A stretch of 64,000 nt of DNA from contig JAIEDA010000030.1 in NCBI GenBank assembly GCA_029068165.1, positions 101,896 to 165,895 of the forward strand, in the 5' to 3' direction. The stretch is from Clostridia bacterium (GTDB taxonomy: Bacteria > Bacillota > Clostridia > Christensenellales > UBA3700). Shown here piece after piece: positions 26,715 through 36,097 of this stretch (its first letter is position 1; every line of letters begins with the position of its first letter). The notes beneath the pieces were generated by a model, which worked only from the letters and a program-made list of their open reading frames with translations, made no database searches and was not told where the DNA came from. The position numbers and the translations under genes are program-made.

Positions 26715-29700
26715 ATGAAATATACGTTATCTAATGATTACTTCAACGATTTTTACTGCTATGAGGACAACGCTTTGCCTCCTAGAGCATACTTTATACC
26801 GTTTGCTAATTTAGCGGCTTGTAAAAAGACCGATTACCTAAGCGAGAGATATTCTTCGTCTATGGTCAAAGTTCTCAACGGAAACTGGGATTTCGCGTTT
26901 TACGGCAAGATTAGCGATATGCCGTTAGAGATGGATACGGAGTCTATGAAATTTGACAGCGTAAAAGTGCCCGGCTGTTGGCAGTTCCAAGGTTACGAAT
27001 TTCCTTTCTACATAAACACTAGATATATGTTTGACCTCAAAACGATGCCGCTCGTTCCCGCGGACAAAGGCTACTTCGGTAAGAACTGCAGGACGCAAAA
27101 CGGCGAGAAGGGCGCGGACGTTTTCAACAGCGTAGGAGTTTATAGAAAGACTTTTTCGATAAAAAAGACAAGTAGAAATATCGTGACGTTTTTGGGCGTA
27201 AGCTCGTGTCTTCAGCTCTACGTAAACGGATTCTACGTAGGTTACGGAGAGGGCAGCCACAATACGCACGAGTTTGACATAACGGAATATCTTTTCGACG
27301 ACGACAAAGCCAACGAGATTGTCGTACTCGTCTACAAATGGTGCAACGGCACGTATCTAGAATGTCAAGATATGTTTAGAAACAACGGCATCTTTAGAGA
27401 CGTATATATTACGTCTTTGCAAGAGAACTATATTTGGGATTACAAACTTACTACGATTAGAGAAGAAAAGGATAAATACGGCTTGCGCGTGGAAGCTTCT
27501 AGCGTGAAAGAGCCTGATACGCAAACCGTTTGTACGCTGTGCTACGGCGAAGAAGAGCTAGAGAGCAAGACTGGCAATCAAGTTGAGTTTACTTTACAAT
27601 CTCCCGAACTTTGGAGCGCGGAAATCCCCAATCTCTATACGCTTTATATTCAGTTGGTCAAGAACGGCAAAGTCGTACACTGCATAAGGCAGGAAGTGGG
27701 TATTAAGAATATAGAAATCGACGGCAACGTCTTCTATTTCAACGATAAGGCGATAAAACTAAAGGGCGTAAATCACCACGATACGCATGAGAGCAACGGC
27801 TACGTTATGACGGTCGAGGAACTCAAAAAAGATATTGATTTGATGAAAAAGCTCAACGTAAACGCGGTACGCACCTCGCATTATCCGCCCGACCCGATTT
27901 TGCTTAAGATAGCCAATTACGAGGGCATATATATGATCGACGAAGCTGATATAGAAACGCACGGATGTTACGGCGTAAATAAGACGATTGCTTTGCCGAA
28001 TAGAATCTCCAACAACCTCAAATGGCAAAACCATTTTTGGGATAGAGTTTTTAGAATGTATATGCGCGATCGGAACAACGTTTGCGTGACTATGTGGTCG
28101 CTTGGCAACGAGTCGGGAGGCTGGAAAAACCAAGATTGCTGCTACGAAAAACTTAAGAAGTTAGACCCCGATACGCCTATACATTACGAGGCTGTATGCC
28201 GCACGCCGAGATTTAATTACGACGTAGTATCGCAAATGTACGCGTCTACGGAATTTTATGAGAAGTACGTCGAAAACAAAGCGCCCAAGAAGTTCTACCG
28301 CGCGCCGTATTTCCAATGCGAATTTGCGCACGCAATGGGCGTGGGACCGGGGTCGTTGGAAAAGTATTGGGAGCTTATGAACGCTTCGCCTTCGGCTTTA
28401 GGCGGCTGTATATGGGAATGGGCGGACCACGCCGTCAAGAAAAGCAAAGGCTATCTCTACGGCGGCGATCACGGCGAATACGCGCACGACTCCAACTTTT
28501 GCGTAGACGGACTCGTATATCCCGATAGGTCGCTTTCGGTCAGCGCGTTGAATATGCAGGCGGTCTTCCGTCCGGTAAAGGCTTCTTATATCTCCAACAA
28601 TAAATATCTATTCCGCAACTACAATAGATTTCTATCGACGTCTTATCTTGAAATCAAGTGGCAATTCCTCTATTCGGGAGAGATAGTCGAAGAGGGCGTA
28701 TTGGAAAAGGATATTCCGCCGATGTGCGACGGAGAAGCCGTGATAAATCATCCGCCTATTGATACCGCAAGAGAGTGCTTTATCAATTTCATTTATATTG
28801 ATAAGAGAACGGGCGAGTTTGTGGCGAAAGAGCAAATCACGCTTAGCCAGTTTATAAAAGTGCCGTCGCATCCCAAGGGAGCGCAAATCGTCAGCGTGGA
28901 AGAAAACGACAGACTTAAGGTTTTCACCGATAGGGCTAAGATAGTATTTAATATCAAGACGGGTAAAATCGCTTCCTATACGATAGACGATAGAGATTTC
29001 TTCCACTACGGCGAAGACTCTCAAATACTTACGCCGACGATCTATCGCGCGCCGATAGACAACTATATGTATAAGATAAAGGGTTGGAAAGCTCTCGGCT
29101 TTGATTGTCTTACTTCAAAACTTAAGTCGTTTGAGTATGAAAAAACCAACGGCGGCTTGTTTGTGCGTACTCAAGAAAATTTGATGCACGGCAGTAAAGT
29201 TAGGTTCAACGTTACTATGGAATACAACGTGTATTGCAACGGCGAGATCGACGTTACGGCTACGCTGCATAAGCCTAATGGATACGATATTCCCAAGTTT
29301 GGGTTGACGATAGATATACCTTGCGAATTTGAGCGCGTAGAGTATTACGGAATGGGCGAGAAAGAAAGCTATAGCGATATGAACGAACACGCCTTAATGG
29401 GTATCTATTCAATGGGAATAGACGATATGTTTGAAAAGTATATCAAACCGCAAGACAACGGAAATCGCAGTTGCGTAAGGTGGGCGAGATTGCTGGATTC
29501 AAACGGCGAAGGCTTGGAATTTATGGGCAATGCAACGGAGTTTAACTTCAACGCTAATAGATACGACGATAAGACTATCGCTCAAAGCAAGCACGCTTTC
29601 GAGCTTAAGCCTTTGGCTAAAAACGTAGTAAGAATAGACGGCTTCGTGAGAGGCGTAGGAAGCAATAGCTGCGGTCCTGATACAAGAGCCGAATTTAGAC

Positions 29701-29780
29701 ATACGTCAAAAGAGGATATAAGCTATTCGTTTAGAATTAAAGCCATAGTAGAAGATACGTCCGATAAGAAAGAAATATAA
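26715..29780 (+). CDS. lacZ: Beta-galactosidase, glycoside hydrolase family 2 (LacZ type)
   Basis: Hydrolyses terminal beta-galactosides such as lactose. The 1021-residue product has the full LacZ layout: N-terminal sugar-binding jelly roll with VPGCWQFQGYE, Ig-like domain, TIM barrel, Ig-like linker and the C-terminal beta-gal small-chain domain. Acid/base Glu466 lies in SLGNESGG and nucleophile Glu536 in FQCEFAHAMG, close to E461 and E537 of the E. coli enzyme. HHDTHE is the usual HHDxHP-like barrel motif. No signal peptide, so it is cytoplasmic. The ATG at 26715 follows GGAG. There is no transporter next to it. Confidence 0.95.
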   Translation: MKYTLSNDYFNDFYCYEDNALPPRAYFIPFANLAACKKTDYLSERYSSSMVKVLNGNWDFAFYGKISDMPLEMDTESMKFDSVKVPGCWQFQGYEFPFYINTRYMFDLKTMPLVPADKGYFGKNCRTQNGEKGADVFNSVGVYRKTFSIKKTSRNIVTFLGVSSCLQLYVNGFYVGYGEGSHNTHEFDITEYLFDDDKANEIVVLVYKWCNGTYLECQDMFRNNGIFRDVYITSLQENYIWDYKLTTIREEKDKYGLRVEASSVKEPDTQTVCTLCYGEEELESKTGNQVEFTLQSPELWSAEIPNLYTLYIQLVKNGKVVHCIRQEVGIKNIEIDGNVFYFNDKAIKLKGVNHHDTHESNGYVMTVEELKKDIDLMKKLNVNAVRTSHYPPDPILLKIANYEGIYMIDEADIETHGCYGVNKTIALPNRISNNLKWQNHFWDRVFRMYMRDRNNVCVTMWSLGNESGGWKNQDCCYEKLKKLDPDTPIHYEAVCRTPRFNYDVVSQMYASTEFYEKYVENKAPKKFYRAPYFQCEFAHAMGVGPGSLEKYWELMNASPSALGGCIWEWADHAVKKSKGYLYGGDHGEYAHDSNFCVDGLVYPDRSLSVSALNMQAVFRPVKASYISNNKYLFRNYNRFLSTSYLEIKWQFLYSGEIVEEGVLEKDIPPMCDGEAVINHPPIDTARECFINFIYIDKRTGEFVAKEQITLSQFIKVPSHPKGAQIVSVEENDRLKVFTDRAKIVFNIKTGKIASYTIDDRDFFHYGEDSQILTPTIYRAPIDNYMYKIKGWKALGFDCLTSKLKSFEYEKTNGGLFVRTQENLMHGSKVRFNVTMEYNVYCNGEIDVTATLHKPNGYDIPKFGLTIDIPCEFERVEYYGMGEKESYSDMNEHALMGIYSMGIDDMFEKYIKPQDNGNRSCVRWARLLDSNGEGLEFMGNATEFNFNANRYDDKTIAQSKHAFELKPLAKNVVRIDGFVRGVGSNSCGPDTRAEFRHTSKEDISYSFRIKAIVEDTSDKKEI

Positions 29781-29925
29781 TACGCGCCTTGAAATATCTC
29801 GTCAGCTTAGAGTAGAGCGTTCAAATATCGCAACGTATAGGCTGTCATAGAATAATTAAATATAACGATATATATTATTATATAAATATATTATAAAATA
29901 AAATAAAAAAAATTATAAAAAAGTA

Positions 29926-29954
29926 TTGTATTTATATAAATATTATGATAAAAT
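29926..29954 (+). promoter_or_regulatory. Promoter of the YdbC-like gene
   Basis: TTGTAT, 17 nt, TAAAAT inside a 100-bp stretch of nearly pure A/T (29850-29955). Confidence 0.65.
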
Positions 29955-29994
29955 AAGGCTAGGTATTATATATACGGTTCGCAGGAGGACGAAA

Positions 29995-30222
29995 ATGGCA
30001 GATTTTAATTATGAGGTTATAAAGACATACGGCAGCTTGTCCGAATCCAGTAAGGGTTGGAAAAAAGAAATAAAACTCATTAGCTGGAATCAAAAAGAAG
30101 CAAAGTACGATATTAGAGAATGGTCGCCCGACGGTGAAAAAATGGGCAAGGGCGTTACTCTTAGCAAGGAAGAGATCGTCAATCTCAAAAAATTGCTCAA
30201 TTCATTGGACGATTTGGACTAA
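29995..30222 (+). CDS. YdbC/PC4-like single-stranded-nucleic-acid-binding protein
   Basis: A 75-residue protein of the YdbC family, related to the transcriptional coactivator PC4/p15. Seen motifs are GWKKEIKLISWN, YDIREWSPDGEKMGKGVTL and a short C-terminal helix EEIVNLKKLL, which match the PC4 fold of four strands and one helix. Family members bind single-stranded DNA or RNA. The ATG at 29995 follows AGGAGG; the longer open frame upstream covers the promoter and is not coding. Monocistronic with two terminators behind it. Confidence 0.88.
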   Translation: MADFNYEVIKTYGSLSESSKGWKKEIKLISWNQKEAKYDIREWSPDGEKMGKGVTLSKEEIVNLKKLLNSLDDLD

Positions 30223-30238
30223 TTTAAAAAGTTTTAAA

Positions 30239-30266
30239 ACAAGCCGTATTACGGCTTGTTTTTTTG
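30239..30266 (+). terminator. Intrinsic terminator
   Basis: ACAAGCCGT pairs with ACGGCTTGT and is followed by seven T. Confidence 0.9.
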
Positions 30267-30274
30267 CTGACCTA

Positions 30275-30309
30275 CGACTAAATTTCTATTGGAAATCTAG
30301 TCGTTTTTT
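30275..30309 (+). terminator. Second tandem terminator
   Basis: CGACTAAATTTC pairs with GAAATCTAGTCG (one mismatch) and is followed by TTTTTT, only 9 nt after the previous terminator. Confidence 0.75.
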
Positions 30310-30310
30310 G

Positions 30311-30339
30311 TTGACTTACAACTCTTTTAGGCATATAAT
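30311..30339 (+). promoter_or_regulatory. Promoter of the antiporter gene
   Basis: TTGACT, 17 nt, TATAAT, directly after the tandem terminators. Confidence 0.8.
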
Positions 30340-30374
30340 GATTTGGATTGCGGGGGATATAAAAAGAGGTTAGT

Positions 30375-32045
30375 ATGAACACTATATTGGAGATCATCAA
30401 CAATGATTACTGGGTATTCTTCGAAATAGCAATAGTTCTGGTTGCAACGAAGTTATTCGGCGTTCTTTTAAAGAAATTGGGTTTACCGCAAGTTTTGGGC
30501 GCGTTGCTCGCAGGCGTAGTCCTAGGCATTATCAATTTGATTTTATCTAAAATCAATCCAAGCCTTTTTATAGTCGACTCTCAAGATTCGATTATAGCTG
30601 TTTTGGCGGCTATCGGCGTGAATTTGATAATGTTTTCCGCAGGTATGGAAACTAATCTCAGCGAGATTAAGAAAAACGGCGTAGCCTCGTTAGTTATCAC
30701 CGCTTTGGGCGTAGTCGTGCCGTTGGTCGTAGGTTTTGCAATCTCGTGGATTTTGCCCGATAGACTTTTCAATCAAGACATAGATATCATTAAGCAAAGA
30801 TTTTTCTTTGGCGTTATTTTGACGGCTACGTCGGTAGGTATTACCGTAGCCGTACTTAAAGAACTCAACGTATTACACGGCAAAGTGGGCGCTTCTATCG
30901 TCACGGCTGCTATCTTGGACGATATTATTGGAATCGTAATATTGGCGGTATTTACGGCAAATACCGAAAGTTTCAGTATCGGTAAGGCGTTCTTGCAGCT
31001 CTTTACCGATAGTCATATCGCAATTTTGATCACGTTGCTCAACGTATTCCTATTCTTCGCGGTAGCGATAGGTTTAGGCGCGTTGATACACTTTATATTC
31101 AAGAAGATGGGCGAGCATTTTCCGCACACTAGAAGACTTTCGATTTTCAGCTTGGCTGTATGTTTCTTCTATGCGGCTATGGCTGAAGTGCTTTTCGGCG
31201 TAGCGGCTATCACAGGTTCGTTTATGGCGGGTATGATGATTGCCAATATGAAAGAAAGCCATTACGTTGAGCGTAGAATAGATATGTCCGCATATATGCT
31301 CTTCTCGCCGATGTTCTTTGCAAATATAGGTATCTCGCTCGACTATAACCAAATAGGTAAGATGTTCAGCGGAAGCAACGTCGTATATATCATACTGTTT
31401 TGCTTAGCGTTTGTAATTTTCGGTATGGCGGCTAAGTTCGTAGGTTGCGGATTGGGCGCCAAGATGTGTAAGTATAATTGGCAGGAGAGCAGCAAGGTGG
31501 GTATTGGTATGATGGTGAGAGGAGAAGTTTGTCTTATCGTTGCAAATACCGGCAAGGCGCAAGGTCTTATTTCCGAAGAGTATTATCCCGCTATCATATT
31601 GCTTATAATTGTATCTTCAATACTTACGCCGCTACTTCTAAAAACTCTCTATAAGAAATTCCCGCATACGGAAATTCCGTCGCTTGCTAAAGATATGGAG
31701 GGGTTGGACGTGAGGTATAAAATTGCGCACGGCTTGGAAGTTCCTAACGTTGACGAGAGTGTGACTCAAACTCAGTCGACTAATCAAACTCAACCGATAG
31801 CCAATAGCGAGGTAGCGAGTCAAGCGGTCGTAGAGAGTCAACCCGCTTCTTCGAGCGTAATAGAAAGTCAGCCAGCAGCGGCAGCTGAGCAAGCGCCGAT
31901 AGAGCAGCAAAAGGCGGATAAGTCAACCTCAGCAAAGACTGCGTCTAAGGCGACGGCTTCGAAAGCTACTTCAACCAAGTCCGCGGCAACAAAATCTACT
32001 ACATCGAAGAAATCAAATGGCGCGGCAAATAAAAATAAAAAGTAA
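30375..32045 (+). CDS. CPA2-family monovalent cation:proton antiporter
   Basis: Likely Na+(K+)/H+ antiporter of the KefB/NapA type. About 12 transmembrane segments occupy residues 10-420. The family's unwound-helix region shows in TATSVGITVAVLKEL, and ILDDIIGIVILAVF carries the paired Asp residues for ion binding. GEVCLIVANTGKAQGLI is also typical. The cytoplasmic tail (about 440-556) lacks the RCK/TrkA-N domain of KefB. It is instead a Gln/Ser/Thr stretch followed by a Lys/Ala/Thr/Ser-rich low-complexity end, which is unusual. The ATG follows AAAGAGG. Confidence 0.9.
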   Translation: MNTILEIINNDYWVFFEIAIVLVATKLFGVLLKKLGLPQVLGALLAGVVLGIINLILSKINPSLFIVDSQDSIIAVLAAIGVNLIMFSAGMETNLSEIKKNGVASLVITALGVVVPLVVGFAISWILPDRLFNQDIDIIKQRFFFGVILTATSVGITVAVLKELNVLHGKVGASIVTAAILDDIIGIVILAVFTANTESFSIGKAFLQLFTDSHIAILITLLNVFLFFAVAIGLGALIHFIFKKMGEHFPHTRRLSIFSLAVCFFYAAMAEVLFGVAAITGSFMAGMMIANMKESHYVERRIDMSAYMLFSPMFFANIGISLDYNQIGKMFSGSNVVYIILFCLAFVIFGMAAKFVGCGLGAKMCKYNWQESSKVGIGMMVRGEVCLIVANTGKAQGLISEEYYPAIILLIIVSSILTPLLLKTLYKKFPHTEIPSLAKDMEGLDVRYKIAHGLEVPNVDESVTQTQSTNQTQPIANSEVASQAVVESQPASSSVIESQPAAAAEQAPIEQQKADKSTSAKTASKATASKATSTKSAATKSTTSKKSNGAANKNKK

Positions 32046-32064
32046 TTGAACATTTACGAATTGT

Positions 32065-32092
32065 AAGGAACGCGTTTTGCGTTCCTTTTTCA
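32065..32092 (+). terminator. Intrinsic terminator with GGAACGC stem
   Basis: AAGGAACGC pairs with GCGTTCCTT and is followed by T. It shares its stem with the terminators at 15117 and 52272. Confidence 0.88.
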
Positions 32093-32252
32093 TATTATTA
32101 AATAATTACCGCAAATCTTAGTAAAACGCGCTAGGCTACTAATTTTATTTATGCTGCAAAATGTTCAAAGAAACTCTTTAAATTAAGCGAAACGTAAGTA
32201 TTCGGCGTGATTTAGTAAGGTATTTGGAAAATATTGTTTCAACCGAATACTA

Positions 32253-32282
32253 TTGTAATTGTAAGCTCAACTATGTTATAAT
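32253..32282 (+). promoter_or_regulatory. Promoter of the transglutaminase lipoprotein gene (leaderless)
   Basis: TTGTAA, 18 nt, TATAAT. The -10 box ends 6 nt before the ATG at 32289, so transcription should start at or within a base or two of the start codon. Confidence 0.65.
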
Positions 32283-32288
32283 TTTGTT

Positions 32289-34889
32289 ATGAAGAAAAAG
32301 TCGGTTGTAGTTTTCTTAATAATCGCTATGCTTTTTGCGACGGTGTTTATCGCCGTATCTTGCGATGATTCCGACGCGAATAAAGATTTTACAATTTCGT
32401 TTGACGAAGAAACCAACAGCATTAATTGGTCGGCTAGTTGGGCGACTACATACACGGTTAAGATATACGACAGTAGCGGCAATTTGATCCAAAATTTGTC
32501 GTTGACGAAAGGAACTAAAAGTTTGCAGTGCGATTTTGCCGCCGACGTATACGACGTGAAGATCACGGCGCACGCCGAGGGCGGTTTTAGCTTAACCAAG
32601 GAAATCCAAATAACTATAGTCGACGCAAACGAAACAGGAGACGGTTCTTCCGGCGAAACAAACAAAGACGACGTCACGAGCGACAAGGACGAACCCGTTA
32701 AAATTCTCAACAATACCTATTATTATCTCAAGTCCGACGAGGATGATTTGGCAATCGGGTTGGTTAATACGAGCGGAGTAAAGAGCGTCGAAGCGTACGA
32801 ACTCATCAACGAAACGATGTGGGGATACAACGAAGAAAAGAATAAACTTTTGTTGAAAACTTATTATTTGCAAAGGTTTAGTTCGGGCGCGGTGCTTAAT
32901 ATAGAGGTTGAATACTTTGACGGAAAAATTGACGATTTCAACGTGCAAATAGTCGACGTTTTACCGTTGCAGGTCATAGGCGGCGAGGACGGTTTGATAG
33001 AGGTCAACACTGCTTCAAGCGCGCTTAATTACAAAATATCGCTCGGTTACGACGGCGAGATTCTCAAAGAAGGCTCGTACTCAATCGTTAAGGCGGTTTG
33101 TATTGACGGAAAGAAGAGGTCGTCGAGCGACTATCTTTCCAGTACTACTCAAGCCGTTATTTCGCTGTATTCGTCAAGAGTTCTCAGTACGTTGAAGTCG
33201 GGACTGCATTACGTGGAAATCTTTACGATTTACGGCAAATCGGAAGTTTGGCTAAACGTAGTCAACGGCAAGGAAAATCTTCCTTTGGACGTGACTATCG
33301 ATTACGATTCTTCTTATCCAAACGTATTCGTCACCTGGGATATTTTCAGGCAGGACGCCGAGTATTTTATTGTGGATATAGGCGGCAAGGAATATTCAAG
33401 CAGCTCTTATCCCCAGTTATTCGACGGTAATAAATTTGACGCTACTGGTAAGATTGCTTACGGAGAAACTGTGACCGTAAAGGCGATATTCGACGGGGTG
33501 GCTAATTACAGCGAGTTAAGTAAGGACACGCTCAAAGTGAATATTTACAGTTCGTTCATCGCAAAATACCTGTCGTATGAAAATAGCTTTGAATTTTTGG
33601 GTACGTCTTATAATTACTATATCAATGATTTCGACGAGTTTTTCGATATGATTTATTATGCGCTACTGTTTTACGACAAGTTGGACCCTTCTACCGAAAC
33701 GGGTTACGAAAAGAAGATAACTTTCTATCCCAACTCTAGCGCTATCTTCAACGTGGATACGTCTTTTAAGCAAGTCGTGGAAACGCTCAACGAAGCTGTC
33801 AAGTATACGAAACTTACCAAGCAGTTGTCAAATAGCGGAGTGTACGAAATCAATCTAAAGGTGGAGTCTACGTTTACGCCTAATACTTCTATGGACGTAA
33901 CTAAAATGCCTATCGAACAAAACAAGTACCAAGATACGCACTACAGCGCAAGCGGCAGGGCGGCGGATTACGAGGGGTTTGCGGTAAATAGTTATTCGCA
34001 AGAGGCTACGGTGAGTCTGAGCGAGGAACTCTATCTCGCGCTTGAGAGGGGAGTTCGTCCTGTTCCCGTTGCGGGAAGTAGCGCCTACGTCGTCTATGAG
34101 GCTGCGAAATCGGCGCTTAGACGAATAATCGACGACAGTATGACCGATTATCAAAAAGTTCACGCCATATATGACTGGCTTGGTGACAACGTGGTGTACG
34201 ATTGGGACATAACTTCCAAAATGTCAGGTATTTCGTCGAGCAGTTCCGAGTACAATAAATTCTATTCTTATCGCCAATTTTACTTGGAAGGCGTGTTTAT
34301 CGACGGTTTGGCGGTGTGCAACGGTATTGCAAAGGCGATGAGCCTAATGTGCGGTATCGAGGGAATCGAGTGCTATAAAATAAAAGGAACTTCCTCAGGC
34401 GGCGCTCACGCGTGGAACAAGGTAAACGTCGACAGCAACTGGTACGTGGTCGACGCGACTTGGTCAAATAGAAAATTTATCAATTCTACGATTAGCTCTA
34501 CGAAAGAAACGCTTGCTCACTATAATGTATTTATGAGCGAATCAGCAAGCGGCAATAAGTTTGGCGGCGCGCATTTTGAAAGTTTTACAGGAAATTACAC
34601 AGGCTGCTATGCGGGAAGCGATTACAACGTTTTTGCTAATACTTTCTTCACTTACGGCTCAAACCTTTACGATTACGTGATAGACAGCGCGGAGGAGTTG
34701 GAAGTCTTGATAAATTATTATAAAGGCAAGTGCGCGACTAATCAGTTTATAACCATAGACGTCAGCTGTAATTTGATTACGCTCAGGACCTATCTCGCCG
34801 CGATTTCGGTGAGCGATTGTTATATCGAACTTTCGGATTATAACGGAGCAATGAGCGGAGTTTCCTCAATAATAATCACTAAGAGATAG
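32289..34889 (+). CDS. Lipoprotein with C-terminal transglutaminase-like domain
   Basis: Surface protein of 866 residues. It starts with a signal peptide ending IAVSCDD (lipobox AVSC), followed by beta-rich regions resembling fibronectin/Ig folds (residues about 35-110 and 340-420). A transglutaminase-like core lies at about 610-740. The triad is visible as C677 in GLAVCNGIAKAM, H707 in GGAHAWNKV and D722 in YVVDATW. Such domains usually act as cysteine proteases or peptide cross-linkers on the wall. There is no Shine-Dalgarno site, and the promoter sits directly at the ATG. The AlkD-like gene follows 8 nt downstream and is probably co-transcribed. Confidence 0.87.
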   Translation: MKKKSVVVFLIIAMLFATVFIAVSCDDSDANKDFTISFDEETNSINWSASWATTYTVKIYDSSGNLIQNLSLTKGTKSLQCDFAADVYDVKITAHAEGGFSLTKEIQITIVDANETGDGSSGETNKDDVTSDKDEPVKILNNTYYYLKSDEDDLAIGLVNTSGVKSVEAYELINETMWGYNEEKNKLLLKTYYLQRFSSGAVLNIEVEYFDGKIDDFNVQIVDVLPLQVIGGEDGLIEVNTASSALNYKISLGYDGEILKEGSYSIVKAVCIDGKKRSSSDYLSSTTQAVISLYSSRVLSTLKSGLHYVEIFTIYGKSEVWLNVVNGKENLPLDVTIDYDSSYPNVFVTWDIFRQDAEYFIVDIGGKEYSSSSYPQLFDGNKFDATGKIAYGETVTVKAIFDGVANYSELSKDTLKVNIYSSFIAKYLSYENSFEFLGTSYNYYINDFDEFFDMIYYALLFYDKLDPSTETGYEKKITFYPNSSAIFNVDTSFKQVVETLNEAVKYTKLTKQLSNSGVYEINLKVESTFTPNTSMDVTKMPIEQNKYQDTHYSASGRAADYEGFAVNSYSQEATVSLSEELYLALERGVRPVPVAGSSAYVVYEAAKSALRRIIDDSMTDYQKVHAIYDWLGDNVVYDWDITSKMSGISSSSSEYNKFYSYRQFYLEGVFIDGLAVCNGIAKAMSLMCGIEGIECYKIKGTSSGGAHAWNKVNVDSNWYVVDATWSNRKFINSTISSTKETLAHYNVFMSESASGNKFGGAHFESFTGNYTGCYAGSDYNVFANTFFTYGSNLYDYVIDSAEELEVLINYYKGKCATNQFITIDVSCNLITLRTYLAAISVSDCYIELSDYNGAMSGVSSIIITKR

Positions 34890-34897
34890 GAGCGTAT

Positions 34898-35578
34898 ATG
34901 CGATATTCTAAAGAAGACCTAGATAAGTTTATAGAGCAAAACTGCGACGAAAAATATAGAGCTTTTCATTCGCGTTTGACGAGAAGCAAATATCCGATTT
35001 TCGGGGTGAGAGTACCTATTTTGCGCGCCTATGGCAAAGAACTTTCAAAATGCGAGAACGTCGATGAGTTTTTGAACTTGCCAATCGAGCGTTATGAGCA
35101 GGCTATGCTCAAAGGCGTTGTTTTGTCTTATATAAAAAGAGAGGACGCGGAGTATTTTGCGCTGTTGGAGAAGTTCTTCTTGCAAATCGACGATTGGGCT
35201 GTATGCGATATATCGTGCGGAGGAGTCAAGCGTAAAGACGACGCGTTTCTAGAAAAGTGCTTGCAATACGCAGGCGCCGATCACGTTTGGACGGCGCGTT
35301 GGGGAATAGTCCAGCTATTTTCCAACTTTTACGACAGGTCGGAAAGTTTGCGAAGCGCGGTCTACGGCGTTAAGGCAAAAGACTATTATATAGATATGGC
35401 GATAGCTTGGCTAATTCAAGTATTGGCTGTAAAGAACGCGGCTCTTGCCAAAGAGTTTCTTGCGAGCGAGAAAATAAGCGACGCGGTCAAGAGTATGGCT
35501 GTAAGGAAGATCAAGGATTCTTTTCGCATAAGCGCTGAAGAGAAAGAGTATTTTGCGCGACTTGCAAAGAGAATATAG
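34898..35578 (+). CDS. DNA alkylation repair protein, AlkD-like HEAT-repeat family
   Basis: Probable DNA glycosylase of the AlkC/AlkD superfamily that removes alkylated bases. The 226 residues are alpha-helical with the family's YPIFGVRVPILRAYGKEL, a DDWAVCDISCG segment, the WTARWGIVQLFSNFY repeat and a final helix pair. AlkD's catalytic Asp would fall in the WTARW region, which here lacks an obvious Asp at the expected place, so activity is not certain. The start ATG follows TAGGAG. It appears to share a transcript with the lipoprotein gene upstream. Confidence 0.82.
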   Translation: MRYSKEDLDKFIEQNCDEKYRAFHSRLTRSKYPIFGVRVPILRAYGKELSKCENVDEFLNLPIERYEQAMLKGVVLSYIKREDAEYFALLEKFFLQIDDWAVCDISCGGVKRKDDAFLEKCLQYAGADHVWTARWGIVQLFSNFYDRSESLRSAVYGVKAKDYYIDMAIAWLIQVLAVKNAALAKEFLASEKISDAVKSMAVRKIKDSFRISAEEKEYFARLAKRI

Positions 35579-35627
35579 AATAAATAAAAATATAATGGGA
35601 AAAATTTTGAGAAATCTCTCAATTTTG

Positions 35628-35656
35628 TTGACATAGTCTTGCGACTGTGTTAAAAT
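35628..35656 (+). promoter_or_regulatory. Promoter of the tRNA cluster
   Basis: Consensus TTGACA, 17 nt, TAAAAT, 38 nt upstream of the first tRNA. Confidence 0.85.
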
Positions 35657-35693
35657 TTTTAAGCACTTAGATGAAAAATCATCTAATAGGTAT

Positions 35694-35767
35694 GCGGGTG
35701 TAGTTCAACGGTAGAATCCCAGCCTTCCAAGCTGGTCGCGTGGGTTCGATTCCCATCACCCGCTCCA
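35694..35767 (+). tRNA. tRNA-Gly(UCC)
   Basis: Acceptor GCGGGTG/CACCCGC, anticodon loop CTTCCAA, encoded CCA. First of nine tRNAs. Confidence 0.97.
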
Positions 35768-35772
35768 CTTGT

Positions 35773-35849
<77 letters not shown>

Positions 35850-35854
35850 CAGGT

Positions 35855-35932
35855 GGTGGGTATAGCTCAGTAGGCTAGAGCGCAAGATTGTGGCTCTTGA
35901 GGCCAAGGGTTCGACTCCCTTTACTCACCCCA
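35855..35932 (+). tRNA. tRNA-His(GUG)
   Basis: Acceptor GTGGGTA/TACTCAC, loop TTGTGGC. It carries the extra G-1 (35855) opposite C73 that identifies tRNA-His; CCA encoded. Confidence 0.97.
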
Positions 35933-35939
35933 CGACAAT

Positions 35940-36014
35940 AGGGGTATCGCCAAGCGGTAAGGCACCAGACTTTGACTCTGGTATTCGTAGGTTCAAATCC
36001 TGCTACCCCTGCCA
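35940..36014 (+). tRNA. tRNA-Gln(UUG)
   Basis: Acceptor AGGGGTA/TACCCCT, anticodon stem CCAGA with loop CTTTGAC, CCA encoded. Confidence 0.97.
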
Positions 36015-36021
36015 ATATTGT

Positions 36022-36097
36022 TGGGGTGTCGCCAAATGGTTAAGGCACTGGACTCTGACTCCAGCACTTGAGGGTTCAAATCCTTCCACCCCAGCCA
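36022..36097 (+). tRNA. tRNA-Gln(CUG)
   Basis: Acceptor TGGGGTG/CACCCCA, stem CTGGA/TCCAG with loop CTCTGAC, CCA encoded. A second Gln isoacceptor next to the first. Confidence 0.95.

Noticed and set aside
26715..29780. The lacZ region as part of a sugar-uptake operon
   Set aside because: Neighbours are YccF and a PC4-like protein with their own promoters; no permease or regulator is present.
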